Shown here one piece after another: positions 7,410 to 8,139 of a DNA stretch of 8,139 nt (position 1 is the first letter of the stretch; the number at the start of each line of letters is the position of its first letter). This DNA comes from Bacteroidia bacterium (GTDB lineage: Bacteria; Bacteroidota; Bacteroidia; Bacteroidales; GCA-2748055): contig JAUVKN010000188.1 of the NCBI GenBank assembly GCA_030596245.1, positions 1 through 8,139 of the forward strand. Reading direction: 5' to 3'. A model generated the notes under the pieces. The model did no database searches. It worked only from the letters and a program-made list of their open reading frames with translations, and was not told the origin of the DNA. The translations under genes were made by a program, and so were the position numbers.

Positions 7410-7643
7410 ATGGATTTACAGGCGCAAAAAGAATTGTTAATTGAGCGTTTCAGGCAAATAAATGACATAAATCTTGTAGAGGCGATTCAAAAATTGCTTG
7501 ATTATGCATCTAAGAAAGAGGATGAAATGTATTCCATTCCTGAATCTCATCAAAAGTTAGTAATGGACCGGTTTGATAAGATTAAAAAAAAACCTAATAG
7601 GCTTTTGGATTGGGACGAAGCAAAAAAAACGCTGAAGGCTTGA
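7410..7643 (+). CDS. Small addiction-module antitoxin-like protein, no adjacent toxin
   Basis: A 77-residue, highly charged, mostly helical protein. The tail, IPESHQKLVMDRFDKIKKKP followed by NRLLDWDEAKKTL, resembles the C-terminal half of the unstable-antitoxin / putative addiction module component proteins common in Bacteroidota (pattern: acidic helix, NPxxxxxWDEVK). Such proteins normally bind and neutralise a RelE/ParE-type toxin encoded directly downstream. No such gene follows, only 500 bases of debris. The ATG at 7410 is chosen over an in-frame TTG at 7389 because the TTG sits at the predicted transcription start. The gene is 34 percent GC (80 of 234 bases), clearly below the neighbours, suggesting separate ancestry. 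It contains runs of nine A (7584-7592) and eight A (7622-7629). Coding status is likely; the antitoxin role is inferred from resemblance only. Confidence 0.65.
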   Translation: MDLQAQKELLIERFRQINDINLVEAIQKLLDYASKKEDEMYSIPESHQKLVMDRFDKIKKKPNRLLDWDEAKKTLKA

Positions 7644-7646
7644 TAA

Positions 7647-7748
7647 TTATGTTTTCACATCAATCAGGAATCCAACATCGTTGAAGTTCTTGCGGTTATA
7701 AGTACCGACCGGAATCCTAAAATCTGGACTGAAAAGACAGGTGGAATT
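7647..7748 (-). pseudogene. Short open fragment resembling a PIN-domain C-terminus
   Basis: On the - strand a frame is open from 7748 to a TAA at 7649-7647, ending in IPVGTYNRKNFNDVGF and then LIDVKT. The TxNxKxF-x-x-hydrophobic pattern is reminiscent of the last strand and helix of VapC/PIN toxins (TxNxKDFxxI). There is no start codon in the frame, an in-frame stop lies just upstream (7751-7749), and only about 33 residues exist. It is convergent with the antitoxin-like gene, the wrong orientation for its partner. The resemblance is short; chance or another family is possible. Confidence 0.25.
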
Positions 7749-7750
7749 TT

Positions 7751-7850
7751 ATAAAACCTGGCCCCGTAGTCGTAGAGTTCTAAGTTAATTGAATTGCTCG
7801 TCCTGAAGTTCTTTACCGTTAAATAGGTACTTGTTCTCACTGGGCACCAT
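7751..7850 (-). pseudogene. RHS repeat-associated core domain fragment, frameshifted
   Basis: On the - strand, 7835-7788 translates to NKYLFNGKELQDEQFN and then meets TAA (7787-7785). Skipping one base (T at 7787) and reading on from 7786 gives NLELYDYGARFY. Joined, these match the well-known junction of RHS/YD-repeat core domains (KYLFNGKELQDE...YDYGARFYDP). The match stops after FY: the expected DPxxGRW continuation is absent, and upstream the frame is closed by a stop just before 7874. It is therefore a relic of about 30 codons from a polymorphic-toxin or wall-associated RHS protein, broken at both ends and by one frameshift. The surrounding gene is gone. Confidence 0.72.
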
Positions 7851-7933
7851 TTTTACCCCACTATCAACTCCTTACACCTTCTCCAGCAGGTTCATTATAT
7901 TCAAAGAACGCATTTTAAAGATACCCATTTTCT

Positions 7934-7959
7934 TTTCAAATGAAGATTTCAATTGAAGA
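7934..7959. repeat. Tandem pair of 13-base near-palindromic repeats
   Basis: TTTCAAATGAAGA (7934-7946) is followed without a gap by TTTCAATTGAAGA (7947-7959), identical except for one A/T change. The second copy contains a perfect 10-base palindrome TTCAATTGAA; the first contains the same palindrome with one mismatch. Such paired sites can be operators for dimeric regulators, but no gene start is close enough to assign a target. It lies in a 30 percent GC stretch, where short repeats are more likely by chance. Confidence 0.6.
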
Positions 7960-7990
7960 AAAAAAGTTAACCGTTTTCAACCTACTCCCC

Positions 7991-8030
7991 GCAGCTGCCG
8001 GCCCGTTCCGCTCCCTTCGCCGGCAGCTGC
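7991..8030. repeat. Perfect 12-bp GC-rich inverted repeat
   Basis: GCAGCTGCCGGC (7991-8002) and GCCGGCAGCTGC (8019-8030) are perfect reverse complements separated by 16 bases. Both arms are flanked on the outside by CTCCCC in direct orientation (7985-7990 and, overlapping the final C, 8030-8035). The RNA or single-stranded DNA form would be a very stable hairpin. There is no U-tract after it on either strand, so an intrinsic terminator is unlikely. A palindromic repeat unit, a recombination site or the end of a mobile element are possible readings. Confidence 0.85.
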
Positions 8031-8050
8031 TCCCCACGCCATCCCTTCTG

Positions 8051-8084
8051 TTGTTTTCCCCGGCCTGGCGGCCAGGATAAACAA
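8051..8084. repeat. Second hairpin with nested palindromes
   Basis: TTGTTT (8051-8056) is complementary to AAACAA (8079-8084), enclosing CCTGGC-G-GCCAGG (8064-8076), a perfect six-base inverted pair around a single base; an alternative pairing uses GGCC (8062-8065) with GGCC (8070-8073). It lies 20 bases to the right of the 12-bp inverted repeat and in the same GC-rich segment, so the two probably belong to one element. Confidence 0.6.
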
Positions 8085-8139
8085 CCCAAAGCTATGTTTA
8101 CATAATGGGATATTATAGGCGCAACACATTGTAAGTAAA

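Larger units (their letters stand above)
7644..8139. other. Gene-free accessory stretch with gene remnants and inverted repeats
   Basis: No intact reading frame of useful length is present on either strand. Going right it holds a PIN-like tail fragment and an RHS-core fragment (both - strand), an AT-rich part with tandem 13-base near-palindromes, then a sharply GC-rich segment with hairpins. It closes with about 50 AT-rich bases containing a small dyad (ATAAT at 8102-8106, ATTAT at 8112-8116) and an imperfect long-range match between TTTACATAATG (8097-8107) and the reverse complement of the last 13 bases. The composition changes and broken coding pieces suggest past insertion and decay. Confidence 0.7.

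Noticed and set aside
7649..7684. Toxin gene starting at the ATG right after the antitoxin-like stop
   Set aside because: The frame closes after 11 residues, and no other frame on the + strand encodes a RelE/ParE-sized protein.
7991..8030. Intrinsic terminator at the 12-bp inverted repeat
   Set aside because: No T-tract follows the stem on either strand and the 16-base loop is long.
7972..8041. 21-residue - strand ORF through the GC-rich block (starts MAWGAAAG)
   Set aside because: It is short, Gly/Ala/Arg biased because of the hairpin arms, and has no leader signal.
7966..8130. Integron attC site
   Set aside because: The hairpins and GTT/AAC words prompted a look, but no paired RYYYAAC and GTTRRRY core sites could be found in the right positions.

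Overview
The window looks like a piece of a Bacteroidota (Bacteroidetes) chromosome, probably an anaerobe. Supporting signs are two promoter-like sequences of the Bacteroidota type (a TTTG-like box, about 18-20 bases, then TAnnTTTG), A-rich leaders without Shine-Dalgarno sequences, a lipoprotein-type GH3 glycosidase coupled to a sodium/solute symporter, and an RHS-core remnant. GC is roughly in the mid-40s by sampling. The lineage is an inference; no marker gene is present.

Positions 1-3429 (+ strand) carry three consecutive one-carbon genes: the 3' part of formate-tetrahydrofolate ligase (fhs), an AcsE-type pterin-binding methyltransferase, and a MetV-MetF fusion (methylenetetrahydrofolate reductase with an N-terminal eight-cysteine domain). 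Together they cover formate activation, reduction to methyl-THF, and transfer of the methyl group to or from a corrinoid protein. This is the skeleton of the methyl branch of the Wood-Ljungdahl pathway. FolD/FchA, the corrinoid partner and CO dehydrogenase/acetyl-CoA synthase are not in the window. The fhs-acsE gap holds a G-free octamer tandem repeat.

Positions 3504-7292 (- strand, convergent with the first block) hold a two-gene operon: a secreted lipoprotein GH3 beta-glycosidase of the beta-xylosidase-like subgroup, then, 12 bases downstream, a vSGLT-like sodium/sugar symporter. The simplest reading is extracytoplasmic release of a monosaccharide followed by Na+-coupled uptake.

Positions 7293-7409 form a divergent promoter region, with a Bacteroidota-type promoter facing each way and a small dyad between them. 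To the right is a 77-residue AT-rich gene resembling the antitoxin of an addiction module, with no toxin gene after it.

Positions 7644-8139 have no intact gene and look like accessory debris: a short PIN-like tail and a frameshifted RHS-core fragment on the - strand, a tandem pair of 13-base near-palindromes, and an abruptly GC-rich segment (69 of 100 bases against 30 in the preceding 100) with a perfect 12-bp inverted repeat and a second hairpin. The window ends before that element does.
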